Translations under genes and position numbers: made by a program
From: Vreelandella boliviensis LC1
Lineage (GTDB): Bacteria; Pseudomonadota; Gammaproteobacteria; Pseudomonadales; Halomonadaceae
Direction: 5' to 3'
NCBI RefSeq assembly: GCF_000236035.1
Contig: NZ_JH393257.1
Coordinates: 1,030,240-1,094,239, forward strand
DNA length: 64,000 bases
In this document: one piece after another, positions 27,815 through 36,556 of the stretch
Numbering within the stretch: the first letter of the stretch is position 1
Layout of the letters: each line of letters opens with the position of its first letter
Notes under the pieces: generated by a model
Databases searched by the model: none
Told to the model about the DNA's origin: nothing
The model's input: only the letters and a program-made list of their open reading frames with translations

Positions 27815-28792
27815 TTACTGTGCTGAGGCGCGAAGGTGGTAATCGTTGTTGAGTCGGTAAAGTCCCGCTTCTTCGTCGTTTTCAACGTACCAAAGCAGGT
27901 CTTCAGGTTGCTTCATGCGATGGGGGCTGACCCATTCGCCAATGGAGTAGAGGCTTTCAACAAAGCGAAACTGGGTCTTGTTATCCCGGGCGTTAGCCAC
28001 TTCTCCAGGATTAAAAAGGTCAGAAATAGCGCCGTAACCTACGGGGATAGGCACCAGCCAGCCGCGATAGGGGCGCTGCACCTGCCAAACAGGCTTCTCG
28101 TTGGATTCACCTTTATTTTCAAGGGCGCAATAGTGGTTAAGCCGTGAAAGGTCTAGCCACGCATCCAGCAAACTGGCCTCCGGGTTTTGCTGCTGCAGCG
28201 TTTGGTGGTGTTCGGTGAGGTAGTCATCGCGCAGAGTTAACGCAAAGCCCGGCAACCAGCGCCGTTTCAGGCGCGCGAACTTACTTTCACGCCTCTCTTC
28301 ATCGTCATCAAGCGTGACCCATTGCGGGCGTTGTTTGTGGCTTGGCACGGCGCGGTTGGGGATGACGCTGCCTCCAGCAATACGCATACCCGCAACGATC
28401 TCACCAATTTTTTCCGCAATGTGCTCGTGCTCACTTTCCGCCGCCGCTGAATCAATTGTGAAGACCACCGTGATATCCAGATGGATGCGCCCTTCTTCTA
28501 CAATCGCTGCCGTACCACCGGTTTTATCCACCGGATTACGGGTCAGATGAAAGCCCCGAATGTAGCCACCCTCTGTAGCCTGTGCGTCAAAATCGTGGCA
28601 AATAACGCCGACGTTACTGAGCGAAACGTTGATACCTGCTGCATAGAGCTTGCGCTCCAGGGCGTGCATCAAGCCCACAAAAGCGCTCATGGCAGGAAAG
28701 CCCCAGGTCATTGGGCTGGAAATCGCGTTGGCGTTTTGCACCCGCAGGCGCGGCAGGACTAGGAGGTTTTTCACTTCACTCATCGTCATCAC
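27815..28792 (-). CDS. csy2: Type I-F Cascade protein Csy2 (Cas5f)
   Basis: 325 residues. NLLVLPRLRVQNANAISSPM and TWGFPAMSAFVGLMHALER are the typical N-terminal Csy2 blocks. Csy2 pairs with Csy1 to bind the crRNA 5' handle and contact the PAM. The frame starts MMTMSEV, and the ATG at codon 4 may be the true start. It overlaps the end of csy1 by 17 bp. Confidence 0.95.
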   Translation of the reverse strand: MMTMSEVKNLLVLPRLRVQNANAISSPMTWGFPAMSAFVGLMHALERKLYAAGINVSLSNVGVICHDFDAQATEGGYIRGFHLTRNPVDKTGGTAAIVEEGRIHLDITVVFTIDSAAAESEHEHIAEKIGEIVAGMRIAGGSVIPNRAVPSHKQRPQWVTLDDDEERRESKFARLKRRWLPGFALTLRDDYLTEHHQTLQQQNPEASLLDAWLDLSRLNHYCALENKGESNEKPVWQVQRPYRGWLVPIPVGYGAISDLFNPGEVANARDNKTQFRFVESLYSIGEWVSPHRMKQPEDLLWYVENDEEAGLYRLNNDYHLRASAQ

Positions 28793-30140
28793 CTCCTGGC
28801 AGGTTGTGTAAATCTTCCATTAGGCTTTCCATCCAACGGCGGTCGCGATCTTGAAGGCGCTGATGAGTCGCATCTTTTGCTAACGTTTTCTGCCAGTGGC
28901 GAAATTCCACATCGCCTAGTGGAAGCTTCCCACCTAGCGTGGCATTCAGCCAATTGGCAAAGCGGTGGCGAATATCGTCCGACCACTCCACGCTGTTTCG
29001 CGCTTCACGAAAAGCGGCATCTTCCTCGGCTCGGCCAGGGTCTAGCCAGAAGGCTTCTTCGGCGACCAGTTCACATTTTTCATCGTCGCTCCAACCCGCA
29101 GGTAGGCTATGCATCTGCATCGCAAACAGCGCTAGCTCGTCCATCAGCATGGCCGTGTAGTCATCGCGCAGGTCGCGGGTGTGCATATCCGTGGAAGGGT
29201 TGGCCTCCAGAAAGCGCTTGAGGTCTTTAACAAGGGAGCGCACTTCTGAGCGGCTGCCAAATACTCCTGGGTGGGAGAAAACCGATGCTACTTTTAGCGG
29301 CGGGCGAATATCACGTACATTCCAACTGGGCGGAAGCGATGCCAACAAATAGTTGTTACCGCCGCGCTCGCTGTTAAGTTGCGAGATATTTTGCGGCTTG
29401 GTACCACCCATTTTTTGTACGGCCAGGTTGGGGTAGCTGTGCACGGGTTGCTCGGCGTATTTGCCTTCCCGCTTGGCTTTTCGTGCCTCTTTAGCCTCTT
29501 CGCTAAAACGGTCATGGTTAATGGTTTGAAAAACGCGGTGGGCCAGCGAGGTGGCATAGAGCGGGGCTAGCAGATGGAAGGCTCCATTTTCCAAGGCCTC
29601 ATCGCCCACCAGCCAGTAGAGTTGTTTGCCTCGGGTATGTGAGGCGTGCTCGCCACGCGGTTCGGTAATCGCCGCAAAGGCATTGATCCACGTCTGGGCT
29701 TGTTCGGGGTTATCACTTAACGCTTTGGCAAACTCGCTATCATTTTCTAGTGCGCGCTCAAGCAGCGATTTTCCCTCGAACTGCAGCTTTAAAAATTTAT
29801 AAACATCCAGTGCTGCGGCGTTCCCCACCACATCGCCCGCAAAATCAGCGGGTAGTACATGACTACCGACAAGATAATGGTTGTTTAGCGATTCAGGCGG
29901 GACGTAAAGGTTGGAGCCTTTGGCATCGGGGTGGATAGGTTTTAGCGAGTGGGTTACGACTTGCAGTTGACCAACGCGCCTTGCTGCATCGTTGATCCAG
30001 GTATCGAATTGGAACTGCTCAACCAGTGCTTGGTATTTCGGATCGTCAGGAGCTAGCTTTTCCGCCTTGGTATCGAAGCGCTCTTTTAAGAAGGCTTTAA
30101 TCCCAGAGCGAATTTCTGCTGCTCTGCTATTATCTGCCAT
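28776..30140 (-). CDS. csy1: Type I-F Cascade large subunit Csy1 (Cas8f)
   Basis: 454 residues, usual for Csy1. GSHVLPADFAGDVVGNAAALDVYKF and GGTKPQNISQLNSERGGNNYLL are hallmark blocks. With Csy2 it recognises the PAM and the crRNA handle. AAAGGG lies before the ATG. The 224-bp gap to cas2-3 probably holds the csy promoter and contains an oppositely oriented HicB-like frame. Confidence 0.95.
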   Translation of the reverse strand: MADNSRAAEIRSGIKAFLKERFDTKAEKLAPDDPKYQALVEQFQFDTWINDAARRVGQLQVVTHSLKPIHPDAKGSNLYVPPESLNNHYLVGSHVLPADFAGDVVGNAAALDVYKFLKLQFEGKSLLERALENDSEFAKALSDNPEQAQTWINAFAAITEPRGEHASHTRGKQLYWLVGDEALENGAFHLLAPLYATSLAHRVFQTINHDRFSEEAKEARKAKREGKYAEQPVHSYPNLAVQKMGGTKPQNISQLNSERGGNNYLLASLPPSWNVRDIRPPLKVASVFSHPGVFGSRSEVRSLVKDLKRFLEANPSTDMHTRDLRDDYTAMLMDELALFAMQMHSLPAGWSDDEKCELVAEEAFWLDPGRAEEDAAFREARNSVEWSDDIRHRFANWLNATLGGKLPLGDVEFRHWQKTLAKDATHQRLQDRDRRWMESLMEDLHNLPGGDDDE

Positions 30141-30179
30141 ACGTTTTCCCTTTGGTTATCACACTCTGTTGGCATAGAA

Positions 30180-30362
30180 ATGATGATAAATCACCGTGAC
30201 CAAATCTTTAGTATTCTTTGGTCTGAAGAAGATCAACAATTTGTTGGCTTATGCCCTGATTTCCCCAGTCTTTCCTGGCTTGCGAATGACAGCGCTGATG
30301 CGCTTGCTGGCATAGAAACGCTGGTTTGCGAAACCCTCGCAGATATTAACGAGCATGCTTGA
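30180..30362 (+). CDS. Truncated HicB-like antitoxin-domain protein inside the cas locus
   Basis: 60 residues. FSILWSEEDQQFVGLCPDFP, then SLSWLANDSADALAGIETLV, is the HicB-type partial RNase-H-like antitoxin domain. The family normally continues into a DNA-binding ribbon-helix-helix tail, which is missing: the frame stops two bases before the cas2-3 3' end. It is divergent from csy1 (39-bp gap) and convergent with cas2-3. No strong ribosome-binding site is visible. It may be a relic of a toxin-antitoxin insertion or a small regulator; no HicA toxin is present. Confidence 0.6.
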   Translation: MMINHRDQIFSILWSEEDQQFVGLCPDFPSLSWLANDSADALAGIETLVCETLADINEHA

Positions 30363-30364
30363 CG

Positions 30365-33300
30365 TCATTTGCTCCGCCAAAACCCCAACACCGGGTGATA
30401 TCCCCAGCGCTGGTTTCTAGCCGAGGCCGTTACCGTTCCGAAGGTTCGGGCGGCGCGATCCAGGGAGATATCCAGGTCTTCTGCTAAGTCCGCCAGTGCT
30501 GTTAAGTAGTCGCTGGCGCCCCAGGCTTGAATCCGCTCGCCCTGCTCTTTTGTTAGGTCTACCCGCACCAGCAGGCTCTCTTCTACCGGCACATAGAGCT
30601 TTTCACCCCGCCTTGCGCCGTCGTCTACGCGGTGTAGCGTCCAGGTTTCACCGCCCTCATCGGGCAGCAGCGCTAGGGTTATTTCAGGTTCAAGCTGCTG
30701 ACGAAATGGGTCACGCTGAATCAATACACCGGTTAAGTGCAGCTGCGGCATGACATGCCAGCTATATGCTCCCAAGGGCGGTGGTTTGGGCTGCTTGCCA
30801 AGCCTGATCTCTTTTTTGGTTAACGGTTCAGTGGGCTGTTCGATCATCAGTTGGTATAGCCGCTCATGCTCCAGATCGACGAGACTTTCTGTGGCGTGAA
30901 GCGTTTCCCGCGCCAGCACGCGGGGGCGAGCGTCAATCACTTGGTACTCATCCGGCGTTAACAAGGTGTTAAGTGAGTGGTTTTTGAGACGCCAGGTAGT
31001 GTTTGTTTCAAAGCCTGGCTTATGAAAAGCAGGTTCTCCCGGTCGCTCAAGGTCTTTTAGATTGGTCTCTAACAGCAAAATATTAGGCGCTTCACAGGCC
31101 TGCTCGCGGTGGCGGCGCACGCGGCCCGCTAGCTGAATGATTGAACGCATGGAAGAAGGCTCTACTATCGCCCAGTCGTAATCGTGGTCGCGGCCCACTT
31201 CCGTTACCGGCGAGCCCAGCACAATAAACAGGTGGTCGTTTTCTTCGCTGCTATCCAGCAGGCGGCGGATATCAGGCTGCTGAAACACGCGCTCGAGTTC
31301 GGCGCGTTGCAGCGTTTTATCCAACCGGCGCTCGATCTCCGAGCGCATTACCAGCGGGTGGCGGGAGTGGTAAACGCAGAGGTGAATGCGCGCACCTTCC
31401 GGCGCGCCCTGCTGGAACAGCGCCCTGGCCACATCCACTAAGGGGTCGATATTGGCCATACGCATAAGGCCAAAACTGACGCGTTTGCTGGTGTGAGGAT
31501 CAACGGAGTGGTGCTGCTGGTGCAGCGCCAGCGCATGCTCGCGCAGCAGCGCTGCAACCGCGGGCCTTATTTCTTCTGGCCGCTTACCCAGCGCTGGCAA
31601 TGCTAAAATCTCGCCACGGCGGCGCACCGGGCTAGTGGCTAGGCGCTCTAACCGGCGCTTGGCAAACGCTTGATGCGTCGCTTTGAAGGCCTCGCTGCTG
31701 GCGCAGTTTTCATGCTGACGGTCGTGCTCGTCGAACCAGGCGCAGCAGATATCGACCGCCAAGCCCGGCTCGCCACGGTGGCGCTGAAAGGCTTTGCGAC
31801 CGCTGCGGTAGGCTTCATACAACCCTTCGACCAATGCAGGCGGCAAGGTGGCGGATGACAGCAGCACTCGCGATCCTAAGAGCCCCGCCCAATTTACTAA
31901 TCGAGTCAGTGCAGGCAGGTCGTTAATATCGAAATCGTCGATTTCATCGAGCACTAAATCACTGCTCATTAGCCGCAGCATGGGCACGATCTGCCGCCCG
32001 CCGCGGGTGCTTTCCGTAGCGGGCACCAGATGATCAACGGTACATACCAATATAGGCGCGGCGATCAGGGCGCGGGTGCCCGGTTCATTATTCAGGCGGC
32101 GCAGCACCGGGTGGTTATCGAAGTTGCCGTCAAACACCACGTGGGCGTCTTCTTCGATCAGCGCCTGCTGAGACGCAGAACCGCTGGCTTCGGCTTCTTG
32201 TTCATAGTGCTCAAACAACGTTTTATTGGCACTACCACCCACACGGACAGCGAGTTCATCCTCCCCCAGATGCAAGCGTTCACGAAGAGCTTGACCGGTT
32301 TGCAGTGTTAACGTGCGCAGCCCAAGAGCAATGCTAAAACGCGCGCCCTGCTGAGGATCAGCCAGCGCGTACATAATGCGCCCATTCGCCAGCGTTTTGC
32401 CGCAGCCGGTGGAGGCCATATTGATGCCAAAAAAGCCTTGCCGTTGGCTGCGTTCTCTAAGTGATTGAGCTAGGTCAAAGGCTTTGTCCTGCCAGCGAAA
32501 GCGCGGGTGACTGCTGCGTTTACGAAAGCCTTTATGGCGCGCTAAACGCGGCAAGTGGCTGTCGATGCTAGGCAGCGCGCGCGCTATCGCGGCGGCGTGT
32601 TTTTCCACGCCCAGGATATGCTCATCCAACGGCTGATTGGGCTTGCCGGTTTTGCGCACGGTATTGGCTATTAGCGGATAGTTAGGTTCGCCACGAACGC
32701 GATGCTGTAAGTCTTCCAGGCTTGAGTAGTGGTGGTCGGCGAGCATTAAGCTTAGCCGCGCCAAGTGCATGACGTAGTGGCTTTCCAGCCAGTGGCGATT
32801 CGTTTCCAGCCGTGCCTGCAACCGCCTTGCCAGTTTGGTGGCGCGCTCGCGCCAGCGAGAGGTATTCAACGGCAACCCACCGCTGAATTGCCAGTACGGG
32901 GCGATACGCTTAGGGTCTTGGGTTTCGGGAATCTCATTCCACTCGGCATGAATAGACGCAAATAGCCCGCCCAACTGCTCCGCCTGAAGGGGCGCCTTTC
33001 CTCTGCCCCAGCGCCTTTCAGTATCGCCATCCTTTTCCGGCGGTTTTAACGGCAGACGGTGGTGGCTAAGCACCAGCCAACCCAGCGCGGCCGCCAGCGG
33101 TGGCAGCTCGCTAAACACCGCCGACGTGGCGTTATCCAGCCCGTCGCGTTCAACGCCTTTCACCCAGTCCTGCTCTTGATAGTTGCCTTCGGCGAGTCGC
33201 GCCAGCCAGGTGGCATCGTCGTCACTTCCGACAAAGGCTTGGAACAGCCTTAACGATACCCACTCATGGCGGTATAAATTGCGCCCTTCCAACTTGCCTT

Positions 33301-33709
33301 TAAGCCGCTGCTGAAAGGCGTCGCAGGCTTTGCCCAGGTCGTGCAGTAACGCGGCCATAGCGGTGAGCAGAAGAATATCTTCGCCGTTGTGCCAGTCGTT
33401 TTCATCCTGGCGGCGCAGAATATCCCGGGCAGTGGTATTGGTCGGTACTGCGCCATTGAGATTGAACTGGACGGCATCCCCCACCACCCACAGCAGCTCG
33501 CTGTGGTCGTGGCCACGAATCCAGTGGCAGGCGACGGAAGTATTCTTACGAGCGGTTTTGCGCAGTAGTTTGCGCAAGGTATCCAGCCCGGCTTGGGTGA
33601 TCGGTGTTTGCCAGGTGCGATCGCCACGGCGTTCAGCAAACTGATCAAGCACGCGCCGGGTTTGTTTCAGGGCGTTCTTGTTGCATTGGGAAATCAACAG
33701 CACATTCAT
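30365..33709 (-). CDS. cas3: Type I-F Cas2-Cas3 fusion nuclease-helicase
   Basis: 1114 residues. Residues 1-90 form a Cas2 domain (MNVLLISQCNKNALKQTRRV). The HD nuclease motif is LLHDLGKACDAF with H123-D124. The helicase has Walker A ASTGCGKTL (432-440) and the DEID box (588-591); later LAGRVRRHRE is motif VI. It degrades DNA bound by the Csy complex, and with Cas1 it integrates spacers. It starts inside the cas1 stop (ATGA overlap), so the two are coupled. Confidence 0.97.
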   Translation of the reverse strand: MNVLLISQCNKNALKQTRRVLDQFAERRGDRTWQTPITQAGLDTLRKLLRKTARKNTSVACHWIRGHDHSELLWVVGDAVQFNLNGAVPTNTTARDILRRQDENDWHNGEDILLLTAMAALLHDLGKACDAFQQRLKGKLEGRNLYRHEWVSLRLFQAFVGSDDDATWLARLAEGNYQEQDWVKGVERDGLDNATSAVFSELPPLAAALGWLVLSHHRLPLKPPEKDGDTERRWGRGKAPLQAEQLGGLFASIHAEWNEIPETQDPKRIAPYWQFSGGLPLNTSRWRERATKLARRLQARLETNRHWLESHYVMHLARLSLMLADHHYSSLEDLQHRVRGEPNYPLIANTVRKTGKPNQPLDEHILGVEKHAAAIARALPSIDSHLPRLARHKGFRKRSSHPRFRWQDKAFDLAQSLRERSQRQGFFGINMASTGCGKTLANGRIMYALADPQQGARFSIALGLRTLTLQTGQALRERLHLGEDELAVRVGGSANKTLFEHYEQEAEASGSASQQALIEEDAHVVFDGNFDNHPVLRRLNNEPGTRALIAAPILVCTVDHLVPATESTRGGRQIVPMLRLMSSDLVLDEIDDFDINDLPALTRLVNWAGLLGSRVLLSSATLPPALVEGLYEAYRSGRKAFQRHRGEPGLAVDICCAWFDEHDRQHENCASSEAFKATHQAFAKRRLERLATSPVRRRGEILALPALGKRPEEIRPAVAALLREHALALHQQHHSVDPHTSKRVSFGLMRMANIDPLVDVARALFQQGAPEGARIHLCVYHSRHPLVMRSEIERRLDKTLQRAELERVFQQPDIRRLLDSSEENDHLFIVLGSPVTEVGRDHDYDWAIVEPSSMRSIIQLAGRVRRHREQACEAPNILLLETNLKDLERPGEPAFHKPGFETNTTWRLKNHSLNTLLTPDEYQVIDARPRVLARETLHATESLVDLEHERLYQLMIEQPTEPLTKKEIRLGKQPKPPPLGAYSWHVMPQLHLTGVLIQRDPFRQQLEPEITLALLPDEGGETWTLHRVDDGARRGEKLYVPVEESLLVRVDLTKEQGERIQAWGASDYLTALADLAEDLDISLDRAARTFGTVTASARNQRWGYHPVLGFWRSK

Positions 33710-34704
33710 GCTTCGCCGCTCCCCTGCTCTTGCCCCAGCGCATGCCCCAACTGCTGGGCAACTTCCTTGAGCGTATCGATCATAAAGTCGAGGGATTCGG
33801 TGCGGGTTAAGCGCTCGATGCAGGCTTGGCGAAACTCCTGCTCTTCATCGCCGCGCATAGCAGAAATAAACGCCTGGGGCAGAATCACCGCGTCTTTGAC
33901 TAAATCCGCCACGTCGAACACTAAGCCGCCCCGGCGGGTTTTGCCGTGGAGTACCGCAAGCCCGTGGGGAATACCCAGCACCCAGGTAGCGGTGGCCGCC
34001 AAACCGTAAGCAAGATAGTTGCCGTGATCAAGAAAGCGGTTGGCGGGGTCGGTGCCCGAACCGCGTTTGGCGCGGGTGAAGTCACCGTAGTCAACGGCGT
34101 TCACCGCCAGCTTGAAAAGCGTTTTGGTTAACCTCGCTTCCAGGGTGAGCAGATCAACCGTGCTGGGAGCTTTTTTGATCGCTTCACGGTGGTGGTTCAA
34201 TGCGCTGTGCAGGTGATCGGTGGAAATACTAAAGCCTGCGTCTTTCATCACACGGCTTGTCCACAGCGCTTCGATGCGGGCAAGGCGGGCTTGCTGAAAG
34301 GCGCGGGCGGCATCCAGGCGCTTTGAATCGTCAAACCAGAAGCGCACCCAGTATTGCAGGTATTCCGTGGGCCGGTACTCGCTTTGCGGGGTCAGCCAGG
34401 CAACGTCTACATCCACCTCGTTGGCGGCAAATAGCGGCGTGCCACCGCCACCGCAAAACCCGACTAATACACCAGCTTTGGCTAGCTCGCGCATCGCCGC
34501 CTGGGTAATCGAGGTGCCGGTGCCCAGCAATATCGAAGTAGTATTGGCAATGGGGATATTCCAGTAGCGGGATTTACTGCCCTCATCGGTGACGTATTCC
34601 ACCCGGCCACCGTTCACCAGTACCCGGCAATGCTGCAGGTAATAGAGGTTGGCGCGCTTGGAGTGAAGAATGGTTTTTAAATCACTGGGCGAAAAGTCAT
34701 CCAT
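33706..34704 (-). CDS. cas1: CRISPR integrase Cas1 (type I-F)
   Basis: 332 residues. Metal-binding catalytic residues are visible as E189 (TLEARL), H253 (VLHGK), D264 and D267 (FDVADLVKD). It begins MDDFSPSDLKTILHSKRANL, typical of I-F Cas1. AGGAG lies six bases before the ATG. All active-site residues are intact, in line with the long array. First gene of the cas operon; the promoter should lie in 34705-34859. Confidence 0.97.
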   Translation of the reverse strand: MDDFSPSDLKTILHSKRANLYYLQHCRVLVNGGRVEYVTDEGSKSRYWNIPIANTTSILLGTGTSITQAAMRELAKAGVLVGFCGGGGTPLFAANEVDVDVAWLTPQSEYRPTEYLQYWVRFWFDDSKRLDAARAFQQARLARIEALWTSRVMKDAGFSISTDHLHSALNHHREAIKKAPSTVDLLTLEARLTKTLFKLAVNAVDYGDFTRAKRGSGTDPANRFLDHGNYLAYGLAATATWVLGIPHGLAVLHGKTRRGGLVFDVADLVKDAVILPQAFISAMRGDEEQEFRQACIERLTRTESLDFMIDTLKEVAQQLGHALGQEQGSGEA

Positions 34705-34859
34705 GCGGCGCTCCTGATGGTCGTTTTGCTCATCTAATCATCCTTCGCCCTGCAACGCCATTGACCTTAGTCATACTTCGCCAACCCTGAATCCTCCTCG
34801 TCTGATTTGATTTGCGTGCTACGCTTAGCGCTATCGCTCCCCTTTATAGGCCTTTCACT

Positions 34860-35531
34860 ATGCATCCATTTCGTCTTCTCACCGCCTTGGTTTCTACGCT
34901 GGTGATCATCCTGCCTGTCTCTCTGCAAGCTCAGGCTCAAACCAACGGGCAATGGAGCGAGTACGATGATGTGTTTGAAGACGGCGCCCGCCATGCCAAC
35001 GTTTGGCAGTGGGGCTGGACCGGCATTTACGCTACCAGCCTGGCGGTGAACGCTTACCAGTCGAGTGAGGCGAGCGACGACGATGACCGCTTTGATGCCA
35101 GGGTGGGCGTGGTGAAATCAGCGCTGGCCGTGGGCGGTATGCTGACCGACCGCCAGCCGCACCCGGCGGCACTGGCGGAATATAAGCGCTTGAAAGCCAG
35201 CGGTGATTTAAGCGGCGTGCAGGCGCTAGGCTTGCAGCTTGCTCAAGCAGAGCGCGAGCGGCGCGGCTGGGGTGCCCGCGTAAGTTCGTTGGTGGTGAAT
35301 GGCGTGGCGGGCGCGGTGATTGCCGCCGATGGCCGGGAAAGCGATGGTGCGATCAACTTTGCCACCGGCATGCTGGTCAACGAGCTGCAAATTTGGTCGC
35401 AGCCCAATCAGGCATCTTCCGCAATTAATCGCTTCCAGCCCGCCAATCTATCGCTGGGGCCGATGACGATTCCCGGTGAATACGCGCTGCATGTATCCCC
35501 TCAGCAGCTAGGTGCTACCTGGCGCTACTGA
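34860..35531 (+). CDS. Secreted protein of unknown function
   Basis: 223 residues from the ATG at 34860, which starts a clean signal peptide (FRLLTALVSTLVIILPVSLQAQA). An upstream ATG at 34812 would add 16 residues before it and is less likely. The mature protein has NVWQWGWTGIYATSLAVNAY and GARVSSLVVNGVAGAVIAADG, amphipathic or hydrophobic stretches that could insert in a membrane. I do not recognise the family. It is divergent from cas1 and has no evident partner. Confidence 0.7.
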   Translation: MHPFRLLTALVSTLVIILPVSLQAQAQTNGQWSEYDDVFEDGARHANVWQWGWTGIYATSLAVNAYQSSEASDDDDRFDARVGVVKSALAVGGMLTDRQPHPAALAEYKRLKASGDLSGVQALGLQLAQAERERRGWGARVSSLVVNGVAGAVIAADGRESDGAINFATGMLVNELQIWSQPNQASSAINRFQPANLSLGPMTIPGEYALHVSPQQLGATWRY

Positions 35532-35636
35532 TTATCCCTGCTTGTACTCCCCTAGCGATTTTTCGCCAGCGCTATATCTTTGCCAGTGCGGCGTGAACGC
35601 GTAAAATAATCAGCAATTTTTTAGCCTTATTTAACG

Positions 35637-35652
35637 TTATGTTATAACCTAT
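35637..35652. promoter_or_regulatory. Candidate Zur operator
   Basis: TATGTTATAACCTA contains the perfect palindrome GTTATAAC and matches the core of the gammaproteobacterial Zur site (ATGTTATAACAT) at ten of twelve positions. It lies about 30 bp upstream of the first gene of the zinc importer operon. Confidence 0.5.
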
Positions 35653-35675
35653 TTACTATTATACGAGGCCGCTTG

Positions 35676-35825
35676 ATGAGTGAGCATACGCACCGCCATA
35701 ACAAGGAGGGTCCCTGCCACTTCTCCTTGATGTCGCTATCGGCTACTAAACGGCTGCTGTTTGTTGCCGTGCCGCTGTTGGCACTCTGGGGGTTGGTGGT
35801 TTGGGCTGGCGGATGGTTAGGATGA
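35676..35825 (+). CDS. Small membrane protein at the head of the zinc importer operon (49 aa)
   Basis: 49 residues. A hydrophilic head with three histidines (MSEHTHRHNKEG) is followed by one transmembrane helix (LLFVAVPLLALWGLVVWAG). GAGG lies nine bases before the ATG, and the stop overlaps the next start (ATGA), strong signs of a translated, coupled gene. I do not recognise the family. Its place and histidines suggest a role with the importer; this is inference. Confidence 0.65.
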   Translation: MSEHTHRHNKEGPCHFSLMSLSATKRLLFVAVPLLALWGLVVWAGGWLG

Positions 35826-36556
35826 GTCAGCGCTCTTTATCACGTTTACAGCTGCACAATCTGCACTTGGCCCAGGCACGCCGCACGGTGCTGGAGCACC
35901 TTGAGGGTGACTTTAAGCCGGGCGCCATTACCGCGCTGATCGGCGCCAACGGTGCCGGTAAAAGCACGTTGATTCAGGCGATCATGGGCGAACTGCGGCC
36001 CATTAGCGGTGAAGTGGTATGCACCGTTGCAAAAGAGCGCCGGGCTTGGCTGCCCCAGCAGTTGGCGTTAGACCTGACCTTCCCCATGAGCGTGGAAGAG
36101 CTGGTAATGACCGGCAGTTGGCCCAGCCACGGCGCGTTAACCGGCTACTGTGCGGCGCACTACCGCAAAGGCCGCGAGATTATGGCGCGGCTGGGTATTT
36201 CGCACTTGGCACACCGCCCGCTGGGCGAGCTTTCCGGCGGCCAACGTCAGCGTGCCCTGATTGGCCGTACGTTAATGCAGGAAGCCGAACTGCTACTGCT
36301 TGATGAGCCGTTTGCCAATGTGGATAGCGAAACTGTAGATATTTTAATCCGCATCCTGCGCCAGATGGCGGACGAGGGCGCGACGATTATTGTCGTGCTG
36401 CACGACATGGATCACCTGCGCCGCCTGGCCGATGAAGTGCTGATGCTAAACGGCGGCCATGGCCGCTGGGTCGCGCCTAGTGCGCTGACGCATCAACAGG
36501 CGCCCGCTCAGGTAGTGCCGTTTACCATGGGAGGACGCCATGCTGGATCTGCTTAA
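35822..36556 (+). CDS. znuC: Zinc/manganese-type ABC transporter ATPase (ZnuC-like)
   Basis: 244 residues from the ATG at 35822. Walker A is LIGANGAGKSTL, the signature LSGGQRQRALIGR, Walker B LLLLDEPFANVD and the switch histidine VLHDMDH. It powers import of a divalent metal across the inner membrane. The start overlaps the stop of the small membrane protein, and its end overlaps the permease gene by 17 bp. Zinc is favoured by the His-rich binding protein and the Zur-like site, but manganese is not excluded. Confidence 0.88.
   Translation: MSQRSLSRLQLHNLHLAQARRTVLEHLEGDFKPGAITALIGANGAGKSTLIQAIMGELRPISGEVVCTVAKERRAWLPQQLALDLTFPMSVEELVMTGSWPSHGALTGYCAAHYRKGREIMARLGISHLAHRPLGELSGGQRQRALIGRTLMQEAELLLLDEPFANVDSETVDILIRILRQMADEGATIIVVLHDMDHLRRLADEVLMLNGGHGRWVAPSALTHQQAPAQVVPFTMGGRHAGSA

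Noticed and set aside
30309..30319. TGGCATAGAAA at 30171-30181 and 30309-30319 resembles the 3' end of the transcribed CRISPR repeat, hinting at a CreTA-like guard RNA between cas2-3 and csy1
   Set aside because: The second copy is explained by the conserved HicB coding block (DALAGIE), the match lacks the Cas6f stem, and no toxin RNA or promoter pair could be identified.
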